DNA of 12,521 bases, taken from assembly GCA_017308345.1 (NCBI GenBank), contig JAFKFE010000501.1, positions 1 through 12,521 on the forward strand, read 5' to 3'. The position numbers and the translations under genes are program-made. Below the pieces are notes generated by a model, which saw only the letters and a list, made by a program, of their open reading frames with translations, did no database searches and had not been told where the DNA came from. Positions 5,701 to 12,305 of this stretch are shown one piece after another (the first letter of the stretch is position 1; the number at the start of each line of letters is the position of its first letter). The stretch is from Alphaproteobacteria bacterium. GTDB lineage: Bacteria > Pseudomonadota > Alphaproteobacteria > Rhizobiales > Rhizobiaceae.

Positions 5701-8093
5701 CGCCTGGAACGGTGACGGTGGTGGGCTCGCAGACCTTCACCGGCCTGCGCTTCGTTTCGCATCCGGCCGACTGGACCTACACGCTTGCCGCGGGTACTGC
5801 CGGCGCGCTGGTCACCAATTCGGCCGCCACCGAAATCATCGTCGCGGCCGATCCGGGCACCAGCGTGAACAAGGCGGTCATCAATGTCAGCATTTCCGGA
5901 ACCGGCAGCATCGTCAAGCTCGGCGACGGCACGCTGACGCTGGGTGTCGCCAACACCTATCAGGGCGGCACGACGGTCAAGGAAGGCGAACTCGTCGCGG
6001 CGGCCAATGGCGCGCTCGGCACCGGCGGGGTTTCGGTGACGGGCGCGCCCGCGGCGACGGTGCTGCCGGTGTTGCGTTTCGCCGGTCCGGTCAATGCCAA
6101 CGGGCTGTCGATCTCGACCCAGAACGGCTCCGTCGTGTTCGACGACCAGTCGAGCGCCGGCACGGCCCAGATCATCAACCAGGGCGACGGCACGACCGTT
6201 TTCCTTGCAGGCAGCAGCGCCGGCAGCGCTGTCATCACCAACCAGAGCGGCGGCGTCACGGCTTTCCGCGGCGACAATGCGTCGGGTCAGGCGAAGGTCA
6301 TCAACCAGAGCGGCGGCAAGCTCGACCTCTCGACTTTCGACGCCGCAGGCCTGTGCAATTGCGTTTCGCTCGGCTCGGTCTCGGGCGCCGGCGACATAGC
6401 GCTTGGCGCGCATACGCTCGAAACCGGCGCGCTCAATCTCGACGAGACGATATCGGGCGTCATTTCGGATGGCGGCGCGCTGGCCAAGGGCAGCTTCACC
6501 AAGACCGGCGCCGGCAAGCTGATCCTGTCGGGCGCCAATACCTATCTCGGCACGACCACCGTCAGCGCCGGGACCTTGCAGGTCGACGGTTCGCTCGGTT
6601 CCGCCGATATCACCGTGGCCAGCGGCGCCACGCTCGCCGGCAACGGCACGATCGGCGCGCTCGCCGGCGGCACGGTCTCCATCCAGTCCGGCGGCCATCA
6701 TGCGCCGGGTGCGTCGATCGGCACGCAGACCGTCAATGGCGATTACCGGATGGCCGGAACGCTCGACATCGAGGTCGACACGGCCAGCGCCGACAAGGTC
6801 GTGGTGACGGGCAATGTCGATCTCACCGGCGGCACGCTTGCCTTGCACGAACTGACGGGCACGGGCTGGCAGCCGAGCCAGACCTACACCATCATCGACA
6901 ACCAGGGCGCCAATGCCGTCACCGGGCAGTTCGCCGGCATCAGTCACGTGTATGCCTTCCTGACTCCGGACGTGGTGTATGACGGCGGCGACGGCAACAA
7001 TGTCGTGCTGACGCTGACCCGCAACGCGGTCGACTTTTCATCCGTTGCCGAAACGCCGAACCAGAAGGCGGCGGCCGGCGGCATCGAATCGCTCGGCGCG
7101 GGCAACGCGGTCTACAACGCCATCGCGCCGCTGTCGGCCGACGACGCGCGCTTCGCTTTCGACCAATTGTCCGGCGAAGTCCATGCCGCAGCCGCTGGCG
7201 TTCTGCTGGACGAGAGCCGGCTGCTGCGCGAAGCAGCACTTGGGCGTGTCGGAGCGACGATTGCGGAGCCAGGAGCGCGAGGCTTCTGGATGCAAGGCGC
7301 CGGCCTCGCCCGCTCGCTCGACGGCGACGGCAATGCCGCCGATGCCGACGCCAACACGGGCGCCTTCTTCGCCGGCATCGACGCCGCCGTCGGCGACGGC
7401 TGGACGCTCGGTTTCCTCGGCGGCATCAGCGTCACCTCGCTCGATATAGACGACCGCGCGTCCTCCGCCGACATCACCAGTGTGCATTTCGGCGCTTATG
7501 GCGGCGGCGCCATCGACAGCGTGCGGCTGAAATTCGGAGCCGGCTACAGCCATCATGATATCGACACAAACCGAAACCCGGCCTTCGCCGGCTTCAGCGA
7601 TGAGCTTAGCGCCAGCTACGGCGCGAGCACGCTGCAAGTGTTCGGCGAGGCGTCGCGGCCCTTCGATGTCGGCGCGTTCAAGGTCGAGCCATTCGCCGGT
7701 CTCGCCTATGTGCATCTGTCGACCGACGGGTTCGCCGAGGACGGCGGCGCGGCTTCGCTTTCGTCCGGCGGCTTCAGCAACGACGCCACCTTCACGACCC
7801 TCGGGGCGAGGGTCTCGCAAAAGATGGTCGTCGGCGGCACGGCCTTCGAGGCGCGCGCCTCGCTCGGCTGGCGCCACGCCTTCGCCGACGCGCCGGCGGC
7901 GCGACTCTCGTTCGGCGGCGGTGACGGCTTCACCGTCTTCGGCGTGCCGATCGCGCGTGACGCGCTGGCGCTGCAGGCCGGCATCGATGTCGATCTCGGC
8001 GGAGCCAGCCGACTCGGCTTCAGCTATGACGGCCAGTTCGCCTCCGGCGCGATGGAAAACGCTTTCAAGGCGAGTTTCTCGACAAGGTTCTGA
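2712..8093 (+). CDS. Type V autotransporter: giant beta-helical passenger with PATR repeats and C-terminal beta-barrel
   Basis: This 1,793-residue outer-membrane protein exports its own passenger to the surface. A signal peptide (basic TKRARAGRG, core AMVAGLAALFMSS) probably ends near ALG at 32-34. The passenger (about 35-1435) is Gly/Ser/Thr/Asn-rich beta-helix. Its first part repeats a TGAGSQW-type rung (about residues 151, 307 and 429). Five PATR-like units of the form G-x-G-T-L-T-L-x-x-x-N-T-Y-x-G-G-T-T follow at about 619, 686, 778, 1069 and 1264. A WDG/NW motif at 39 recurs at 949. The autochaperone end (GGDGNNVVLTL) leads to a helical linker (about 1438-1519, LSGEVHAAAAGVLLDESRLLR) and a barrel (about 1520-1793) ending in Phe. 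No enzymatic passenger domain is visible, so an adhesin is likely. The ATG at 2712 fits GGGGA upstream and puts the signal peptide at the N-terminus; 2718 is an alternative. Confidence 0.95.
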   Translation: MDMTKRARAGRGASPAMVAGLAALFMSSSTLALGASLSWNGSTSGNWFTPGNWTPSSTPTASDDLVINSVASTATISSAGAAAKTVNIGSTAGSDGALIVTGAGTLSVSSNYLIVGDFGTGALTISGGGKVTSAGGVVANNASSSGTVTITGAGSQWSNSFLSIAADNGAVGRVRVEAGGKLVSSGSITIAEVSSNADGQLIVTGSGSNLTMNAAIATFIIGADGKGDFQLLDNATAATKLSYVGGNATGVGTATVSGGAAWTTENLFVGPVGTGTLTISGGGQLTTTPNSILTTPTAGITNGKVTVTGAGSQWKITGAYNNVPLAMGSTSQTSELNVLAGGTVLIDSTASSFLSGDTRIANTANSKAAITIDGAGASFTTPYRLYLGNANNSTATVTVSGGGALNTGYTNISSASDATAATADTVTVTGAGSVWTISDTLGSGPSDLQGLTVGGAGKGVLTIADGGNVKVNGGTGTVGIGGLAGSSGTLNIGAAAASPAAAPGTLEASTVIFSSTAAAPQSVNFNHTSSSYVFAPKIDGNGPGAVNIIAGTTIFTADNTYTAPTTISSGATLQLGNGGTTGGITSNVTNNGTLVFNRSSDFGLGYAGVISGSGQVIKNGSGTITLTGANTYSGGTTINGGQLNVGSFLGNGVLTGDYVNHGRLLYYSNLTPSYSGVISGEGSFEKSGNGTLTLNSVQTYTGGTTVSFGSLILGGNDRLATSGALIGNGGVFDLNGFNQTIGDLSGYGRLEIRTGTLTAGGSADTLYQGQINGTGTFTKQGSGTLTISGNKNFSGTTNVNAGTLAVNGSMASSTFQVNSGGTLGGTGSLGATTVANGGTLLGVAGQTLTMASLTLNDSSNLNVSLGAASTTPLFDVTGALTLDGKLSVSDAGGFGNGSYRIANYGGAFINNGLVIGAVPPGFNPGDWSIQSGGGVVNLVVATGAGEQYWDGANMSPGGVADGRGGNGTWDSSGTNWTNAAGDINAAWASQKAVFAGTPGTVTVVGSQTFTGLRFVSHPADWTYTLAAGTAGALVTNSAATEIIVAADPGTSVNKAVINVSISGTGSIVKLGDGTLTLGVANTYQGGTTVKEGELVAAANGALGTGGVSVTGAPAATVLPVLRFAGPVNANGLSISTQNGSVVFDDQSSAGTAQIINQGDGTTVFLAGSSAGSAVITNQSGGVTAFRGDNASGQAKVINQSGGKLDLSTFDAAGLCNCVSLGSVSGAGDIALGAHTLETGALNLDETISGVISDGGALAKGSFTKTGAGKLILSGANTYLGTTTVSAGTLQVDGSLGSADITVASGATLAGNGTIGALAGGTVSIQSGGHHAPGASIGTQTVNGDYRMAGTLDIEVDTASADKVVVTGNVDLTGGTLALHELTGTGWQPSQTYTIIDNQGANAVTGQFAGISHVYAFLTPDVVYDGGDGNNVVLTLTRNAVDFSSVAETPNQKAAAGGIESLGAGNAVYNAIAPLSADDARFAFDQLSGEVHAAAAGVLLDESRLLREAALGRVGATIAEPGARGFWMQGAGLARSLDGDGNAADADANTGAFFAGIDAAVGDGWTLGFLGGISVTSLDIDDRASSADITSVHFGAYGGGAIDSVRLKFGAGYSHHDIDTNRNPAFAGFSDELSASYGASTLQVFGEASRPFDVGAFKVEPFAGLAYVHLSTDGFAEDGGAASLSSGGFSNDATFTTLGARVSQKMVVGGTAFEARASLGWRHAFADAPAARLSFGGGDGFTVFGVPIARDALALQAGIDVDLGGASRLGFSYDGQFASGAMENAFKASFSTRF
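6102..6353 (+). repeat. Four tandem 21-residue (63-bp) beta-helix repeats within the autotransporter
   Basis: Residues 1131-1214 form four consecutive 21-residue units with no gaps, starting at 6102, 6165, 6228 and 6291. Units 2-4 begin with Ala and share an I/V-x-N-Q core at residues 3-6. All four have Gly at position 9 and a hydrophobic residue (F, F, F, L) at 13. DNA identity is only partial (ATCAACCAG recurs), so these are old, diverged duplications and not a recent array prone to slippage. Each unit probably forms one rung of the passenger beta-helix. Confidence 0.75.
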
Positions 8094-8101
8094 GGGCTGT
8101 C

Positions 8102-8122
8102 CGAAAGCGGGATCAGCTTTCG
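8102..8122. terminator. Weak hairpin between convergent autotransporter and FliJ-like gene
   Basis: CGAAAGC (8102-8108) pairs with GCTTTCG (8116-8122) around a 7-nt loop that contains the FliJ-like stop codon. It sits 9 bp after the autotransporter stop. There is no T-run on either side, so it is at best a weak or Rho-assisted terminator. No better candidate exists in the 19-bp gap. Confidence 0.3.
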
Positions 8123-8502
8123 CCCTGTTGCCGCTTCTGCGTGATGAGATCGAGCCGTTCGCGGTCGGAACGCTCGCGCTCGTCGCGGCGGCGCACGTCC
8201 TTGTAGGCGCGCTCGACCATGTTGGCGCGCGCCGTTGCGGTGGCGATCAGCGCGGCCTCCTGGCGGGCGTCTTCCAGATTCTTCGTCTGGTGCTCCAGCG
8301 CCCCGGTGATGCGGCGATGATAGATTTCCGGAAAGAGGGAGCCCAGCGAACTGTCAGTGTCGAAATGCTCGATCAGTTCCTTGGCCTCCGCTTCGGCCTT
8401 GACGGCGGCGGCGAGGAAGCCGGCATGGCGGGTCTCGTGCAGCGCCTTCAACTGCTCCTGTACCTTGACCAGTTTCTTCAGGCGGTCCTTTCGCGTGGTC
8501 AT
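8113..8502 (-). CDS. FliJ-like flagellar export coiled-coil protein (candidate)
   Basis: This 129-residue protein is highly charged and helical. The two arms of a probable antiparallel coiled coil are residues 3-47 (rich in K/E with RLKKLVKVQEQLKALHETR) and about 66-127, joined by a short loop near SSLGSLFPE. The last third is very rich in Arg/Asp/Glu (VRRRDERERSDRERLDLI). Size, shape and place after fliR suggest FliJ, the central stalk of the export ATPase FliI, or an equivalent general export chaperone. No residue-level signature proves it. The ATG at 8502 lies 2 bp after the fliR TAG, so translation is probably coupled. It is the last gene of the flhA group, and the autotransporter converges on it just beyond. 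Confidence 0.7.
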   Translation of the reverse strand: MTTRKDRLKKLVKVQEQLKALHETRHAGFLAAAVKAEAEAKELIEHFDTDSSLGSLFPEIYHRRITGALEHQTKNLEDARQEAALIATATARANMVERAYKDVRRRDERERSDRERLDLITQKRQQGES

Positions 8503-8504
8503 GG

Positions 8505-9257
8505 CTATCTCGCCAGCGTCAGGTCGACGAAGCCGTCGGCGAACAGCGACAGCAGCGTGCCGACGGCGAAATAGAAGATGATCATGCCGCCGGCGATGAC
8601 GAAGGGTAGCGAGATGAAATAGACCGGGATCTGCGGCGTCAGCTTGTTGACGAAGCCGATCGTCAGATTGACCAGGATGGCGTAGGCGACGAACGGGCTG
8701 CCCAGCCGGATGACCAGGAAGAAGGCGTCCGACACCGTGTCGGTCACGTCGACCAGCGCCGCCTGCGGGTTGAAGAAAACGTTGACCGGGGCGACATGGT
8801 AGGAGGCGACAAGCGCCTTGACGATCTCGTGGTCGAAATCGAAGACGAAGAGCAAGAGCAGCGCCGAGAACGAGATGAGGGCCGCAAGGGCCGCCTGCGG
8901 TTCCGGCTCCTCGATCGCCGGTCCGCCCGAGCCGCCATAGCCGATCAGCATGGCGATGGCCGAGCCCATGAAGCGCAGCGCCTCCATGTAGAGCCTGGTC
9001 ATGGCGCCGATCAGGCCGCCGACCAGCAGCTCGGAAACGATCATCGGCGCCAGGACCTGCGGGCGCGGATCGACGAACGGATAGATGCGGTCCCACAGGA
9101 AAGCGAGCAGGCCGCCGGTCGCGGCGAGCGAGACGAACAGCCTGATCTGCAACGGCACGCGGGCGCTCGACAGGCCCGGCATCAGCATGAAGCAGGCACC
9201 GATGCGGCAGAAGGCGAGGAAGGCGGCGATGACGACGCCTTGCGTGAGCGCGTTCAC
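8505..9257 (-). CDS. fliR: Flagellar biosynthesis protein FliR
   Basis: FliR is an integral part of the flagellar type III export gate, which forms a FliP-FliQ-FliR helical core through which substrates pass. This protein has 250 residues, the usual length, and several hydrophobic segments. The N-terminal [20 protein letters not shown] matches the family start (a hydrophobic helix with an R-x-G/P-G pattern). The [29 protein letters not shown] region and the C-terminal [22 protein letters not shown] are strongly FliR-like. Translation starts at GTG 9257, whose codon overlaps the flhA stop by 4 bp (GTGA), implying coupling and matched amounts with FlhA. The partner genes fliP and fliQ are not in this window. 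Confidence 0.96.
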   Translation of the reverse strand: MNALTQGVVIAAFLAFCRIGACFMLMPGLSSARVPLQIRLFVSLAATGGLLAFLWDRIYPFVDPRPQVLAPMIVSELLVGGLIGAMTRLYMEALRFMGSAIAMLIGYGGSGGPAIEEPEPQAALAALISFSALLLLFVFDFDHEIVKALVASYHVAPVNVFFNPQAALVDVTDTVSDAFFLVIRLGSPFVAYAILVNLTIGFVNKLTPQIPVYFISLPFVIAGGMIIFYFAVGTLLSLFADGFVDLTLAR

Positions 9258-11341
9258 GAGATCGTTCCGAGTACCTTGATCTCGACGCCCTTGGCGATCT
9301 CGACATGGCTGAGCACGGGAAGCGTCGTGAACAGCCGCTCGATGATCATGCGCACATAGGGACGCGCGTCGGGCGCGGTGACGAGAACGAAGCGCTCGCC
9401 GGCCTCCAGATGCTTGCGGATCGCCTTGGTGGCGTCCTGGCCGAATTCCTCGAGCTGGCGCGGATCGATGTCGAATTCGCGCACCTCGCCCTTGGCGTCG
9501 CGCTTGAGGCTCTGATGGAAGGCGAGATCCCAGCGGTTGCCCAGGCGCAGCACCTTGAGCGTGCCGCCTTCCGAGAGGTCGCCGCAGATCTGCTGCGCCA
9601 TGCGGATGCGCACATGCTCGACGATCTGCTCGGTGCGGCGCACATGCGGCGCGATCTCGGCGATCGCCTCGATGATCAGATGCAGGTTGCGGATCGACAC
9701 GCGCTCGGCGAGCAGCAGCTTCAGCACCGCCTGCAGGCCCGGATAGGAGATGTGCGAGGTGCAGATTTCGTCGGCGAGCTTGCGGTATTCGGGGTCCAGC
9801 CGTTCCAGCAGCGCCTTCATGTCCTTGTAGGACAGAAGCTGCGGCAGGTTGTTGCGGATGACCTCGGAGAGGTGGGTGAGCAGCACCGACATGTTGTCGG
9901 CGAAGGTGTAGTTCTCGCGCTTCAGATCCTCGGCGAAGGTCTCGAGCACGGAATAGGCGCGCATGCCGAAGGCCGGCTCGCGGATCTCCTCGCCGGGAAT
10001 CTCCGGCACGCCGCGCGTTCCGAGCAGCACCATGATCTCGCCGACGCGCATCTGGTATTCGGCGACGACCGTGCCGTGCACCTTGATCTGGTAGCTCTTC
10101 GGCGGGATGGCGAAGTCGTCGGCGACGCGCACCTCGGGCACCACGAAGCCGTATTGCTGGGCGAATTTCTTGCGCATCTTCGACATGCGGAACACCAGCT
10201 CCTGGTGCGCCACCATCAGCCTGGTCGAAAGCTGCTTGCCGATCAGGAGTTCGATCTCGGCGGTGACCAGCGAGGCCTTGACCGAGTTCTTCTCCTCCTC
10301 GACCTTGTTCGCCTTCTCCTGCGTCTTCAGGGCTTCGGCGGCGGCGCGCTCGCGGCTCTGGCGCAGCGGGATGATGTAGCCGAGGCCGGCCATGCCGCCG
10401 GCGAGCGCGAAGAAGGGGAACAGCGGCAGGCCGGGCATCAGGCCGAGGATGACTAGCAGCGAGGCCGCGACATAGAGAGCGCGCGGATGCGCGCCGAGCT
10501 GGCCGAACACCGCCTGGTTGGCCGAGCCACGCGTGCCGCCCTTGGAGACCAGCATGCCGGCGGCGAGCGAGACGATGAGCGCCGGGATCTGGGTGACCAG
10601 GCCGTCGCCGACCGACAGCTTGATGAAGACGTCGGCCGCCTGGCCGAGGCCCATGCCGTGGCGCAGATAGCCGATGGCGATGCCGCCGACGATGTTGATG
10701 GCGGTGATGATCAGGCCGGCGATGGCGTCGCCGCGCACGAATTTCGAGGCGCCGTCCATCGAGCCGAAGAAGGAGGATTCCTCCTCCAGCTCACGGCGGC
10801 GCAACTGCGCCGTCTTCTCGTCGATCATGCCGGCGGAGAGATCGGCGTCGATCGACATCTGCTTGCTGGGAATGGCGTCGAGGGTGAAGCGCGCGCCGAC
10901 CTCGGCGATGCGGGTCGCGCCCTTGGTGATGACGATGAAGTTCACCACAATCAGGATCATGAAGACGATCAGGCCGATGACGAAGTCGCTCGACATCACC
11001 AGCTTCGAGAAGCCGGAGATGACATAGCCCGCGGCGTGCGTGCCCTCGTTGCCATGCGACAGGATCATGCGCGTGGTGGCGATGTTGAGCGACAGGCGCA
11101 GCATGGTGGCGATGAGCAGCACGGTCGGAAAGGACGAGAAGTCGAGCGGGCGCTGGATCCACAGCGCCACCATCAGGATCAGCACCGAAAGCGCGATCGA
11201 GAAGGCGAGGCCGATATCGATGAGGAAGGCCGGTATCGGCAGGAACAGCACCGCCAGGATGACGACGATGCCGAGCGCGAAGAAGACGTCGCGGCCGTTC
11301 TTCGCCACCACGCCGGACGGGAGTGTTTCGCTGATCGCCAT
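9254..11341 (-). CDS. flhA: Flagellar biosynthesis protein FlhA
   Basis: FlhA is the large export-gate protein that converts proton-motive force into protein export and docks chaperone-substrate complexes. At 695 residues it is full length. The N-terminal half has the expected membrane segments (about 19-62, 73-92, 115-140, 204-224, 246-265, 290-326). The FHIPEP signature lies in the cytoplasmic loop at about 144-170 ([19 protein letters not shown] then SIDADLSAG), including the Asp residues thought to be needed for proton coupling. The cytoplasmic substrate-docking domain runs from about 330 to the end. One oddity is Ser at 159, where the motif normally has Gly (P-G-K-Q-M). The ATG at 11341 has GGGGA upstream. 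It heads the flhA-fliR-FliJ-like operon. Confidence 0.98.
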   Translation of the reverse strand: MAISETLPSGVVAKNGRDVFFALGIVVILAVLFLPIPAFLIDIGLAFSIALSVLILMVALWIQRPLDFSSFPTVLLIATMLRLSLNIATTRMILSHGNEGTHAAGYVISGFSKLVMSSDFVIGLIVFMILIVVNFIVITKGATRIAEVGARFTLDAIPSKQMSIDADLSAGMIDEKTAQLRRRELEEESSFFGSMDGASKFVRGDAIAGLIITAINIVGGIAIGYLRHGMGLGQAADVFIKLSVGDGLVTQIPALIVSLAAGMLVSKGGTRGSANQAVFGQLGAHPRALYVAASLLVILGLMPGLPLFPFFALAGGMAGLGYIIPLRQSRERAAAEALKTQEKANKVEEEKNSVKASLVTAEIELLIGKQLSTRLMVAHQELVFRMSKMRKKFAQQYGFVVPEVRVADDFAIPPKSYQIKVHGTVVAEYQMRVGEIMVLLGTRGVPEIPGEEIREPAFGMRAYSVLETFAEDLKRENYTFADNMSVLLTHLSEVIRNNLPQLLSYKDMKALLERLDPEYRKLADEICTSHISYPGLQAVLKLLLAERVSIRNLHLIIEAIAEIAPHVRRTEQIVEHVRIRMAQQICGDLSEGGTLKVLRLGNRWDLAFHQSLKRDAKGEVREFDIDPRQLEEFGQDATKAIRKHLEAGERFVLVTAPDARPYVRMIIERLFTTLPVLSHVEIAKGVEIKVLGTIS

Positions 11342-11463
11342 GTCGTCCCCAAATCAAGACCCGCCACGCACAGGGCAGGCCCTTGACCGTAACCCTCCAA
11401 GCTTGCGCGAAGGTGGGACAGCGGCTACGTCGCCGCGACCCCGCAGAACGGAAGGAAAATCGC
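11342..11463. promoter_or_regulatory. 122-bp divergent promoter region of flhA and the ABM monooxygenase gene
   Basis: The two flanking genes start outward from this gap, so it should contain both promoters. TTGACC at 11382-11387 on the + strand is the best -35-like element, but no matching -10 follows at a normal distance. No palindrome or clear flagellar sigma element was found. The only firm sites are the ribosome-binding sequences: GGAAGGA before the monooxygenase and GGGGA before flhA. Confidence 0.4.
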
Positions 11464-11763
11464 ATGCTGCTGATTGTCGGCACGATCCGGCTGCCATCCG
11501 ACAGGCTCGAACAGGCGAAGCCGGCGATGCGGCGAATGATCCTGGCAAGCCGCGCAGAGCCCGGCTGCCTCGGCTATTCCTACGCGCAGGATGTGCTGGA
11601 TGCCGGGCTCATCCATGTTTCGGAAGTCTGGAGCGACCGCGCCGCGCTCGAAGCGCATTTCAACTCGGCGCACATCGCCGAATGGCGCGCTAGCTGGGCG
11701 GAGCTCGGCATAGGCGATCGCAAGCTTACGCTTTACGAGACGGATGGCGGCGCACCAACCTGA
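11464..11763 (+). CDS. ABM-fold monooxygenase (antibiotic biosynthesis monooxygenase / YgiN-like quinol oxygenase family)
   Basis: This 99-residue protein is one ABM (dimeric alpha-beta barrel) domain. It starts with a beta-strand MLLIVGTIRL, then a helix with KPAMRRMILASRAEPGCLGYSY, the typical E-P-G-C-x-x-Y turn. Next come HVSEVWSDRAALEAHF (strand and helix) and the characteristic H-x-x-S-x-H region (HFNSAHIAEW, 65-74). Members oxidise quinols or polyketide-like aromatics without cofactors, or act as stress-response quinone-cycling enzymes; the substrate here is unknown. The ATG at 11464 follows GGAAGGA with about 8 nt spacing, and an upstream extension to 11383 lacks this. It converges on the MarR gene with a 6-bp gap, suggesting a functional link. 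No terminator separates the two. Confidence 0.85.
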   Translation: MLLIVGTIRLPSDRLEQAKPAMRRMILASRAEPGCLGYSYAQDVLDAGLIHVSEVWSDRAALEAHFNSAHIAEWRASWAELGIGDRKLTLYETDGGAPT

Positions 11764-11769
11764 ATCGCT

Positions 11770-12243
11770 TCAGGTCTGTGCCGCGTCCGCGGTCGCGACC
11801 GCGACCAGCCAGCGCCGCACGGCGCGCTCCTCCTCGGCGGAGAGACCGGCGGTCAGCTCGCCTTCCAGCTTGTAGACGCGTTCCCGGCATTTCTTCAGCA
11901 GGGCGCGGCCGCTTTCCGAGAGGTCGAGATGCTGGATGCGGCCGTGGACGGCATGCGGCCGGCGGACGAGGGAGCCGGCCTTCTCCAGATTGGTGACGAT
12001 CACGCTGACCGTCTGCGGCGTCAGCACCGCGAGCCGCGCCAGATCGGCATTGGACAGGCCGGGATAGGCCGAGATCATGGTGAGCGCCGCGAACTGCGCC
12101 TGCGTGACGCCGAATTCATCCAGCGCCCGCTCCACCTTCAGGCGGTAGGCGCCGGCCGCCTGACGCAGCAGATAGCCCAGATAGCCTTGCTCGCCGCGCT
12201 TGCCCTCACCGGCGGACGGGATGGATGGATTCCCCTTGCGCAT
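11770..12243 (-). CDS. MarR-family winged-helix transcriptional regulator
   Basis: This 157-residue protein is the standard MarR length. Dimerisation helices flank a winged helix-turn-helix: TQAQFAALTMISAYPGLSNADLARL (about 47-71), the recognition helix TPQTVSVIVTNLEKAG (75-90) and the wing with RRPHAVHGRIQHLDLSESG (94-112), which keeps the family's G-R pair. The sole cysteine, C119, lies in the dimer region. Such proteins usually repress and release DNA on binding phenolic ligands or on oxidation. The ATG at 12243 lacks a Shine-Dalgarno sequence. It overlaps one arm of a 13-bp inverted repeat, and a TATAAG box would start the RNA only about 6 nt upstream, so a nearly leaderless transcript under autorepression is likely. 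Confidence 0.93.
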   Translation of the reverse strand: MRKGNPSIPSAGEGKRGEQGYLGYLLRQAAGAYRLKVERALDEFGVTQAQFAALTMISAYPGLSNADLARLAVLTPQTVSVIVTNLEKAGSLVRRPHAVHGRIQHLDLSESGRALLKKCRERVYKLEGELTAGLSAEEERAVRRWLVAVATADAAQT

Positions 12244-12284
12244 AATATCAGTACTCTTATATGTTATTCGTGTACTGATATTAT
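12242..12284. promoter_or_regulatory. 43-bp inverted repeat, probable MarR operator between divergent genes
   Basis: Arms ATAATATCAGTAC (12242-12254) and GTACTGATATTAT (12272-12284) are perfect 13-bp reverse complements, with a 17-bp AT-rich centre. It fills most of the 62-bp gap between the MarR and oxidoreductase genes. The right arm contains TATTAT (12279-12284), a plausible -10 box for the + gene. On the minus strand TATAAG lies in the centre and the left arm reaches the MarR start codon. Binding at either arm would thus block both promoters. The repeat is read directly; MarR as the binder follows from family habit and position. Confidence 0.75.
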
Positions 12285-12305
12285 CGCATCAAGGAGCGGA
12301 ACACG

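Noticed and set aside
6267..6275. RGD tripeptide (residues 1186-1188) as an integrin-type adhesion motif
   Set aside because: It occurs once inside a beta-helix repeat of a probable soil or plant-associated bacterium. A three-residue match is expected by chance in a protein of this size.
9305..11386. Long + strand frames antisense to flhA (383 and 299 residues)
   Set aside because: They are rich in His, Arg, Asp and Gly without any domain, which is the usual shadow of a high-GC membrane-protein gene. FlhA on the minus strand is unambiguous.
11788..11803. 16-bp perfect palindrome CGCGGTCGCGACCGCG
   Set aside because: It lies in the 3' coding end of the MarR gene, where Ala/Val/Thr codons in a GC-rich genome readily give such sequence. 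It has no loop or T-run for termination and is not near a promoter.
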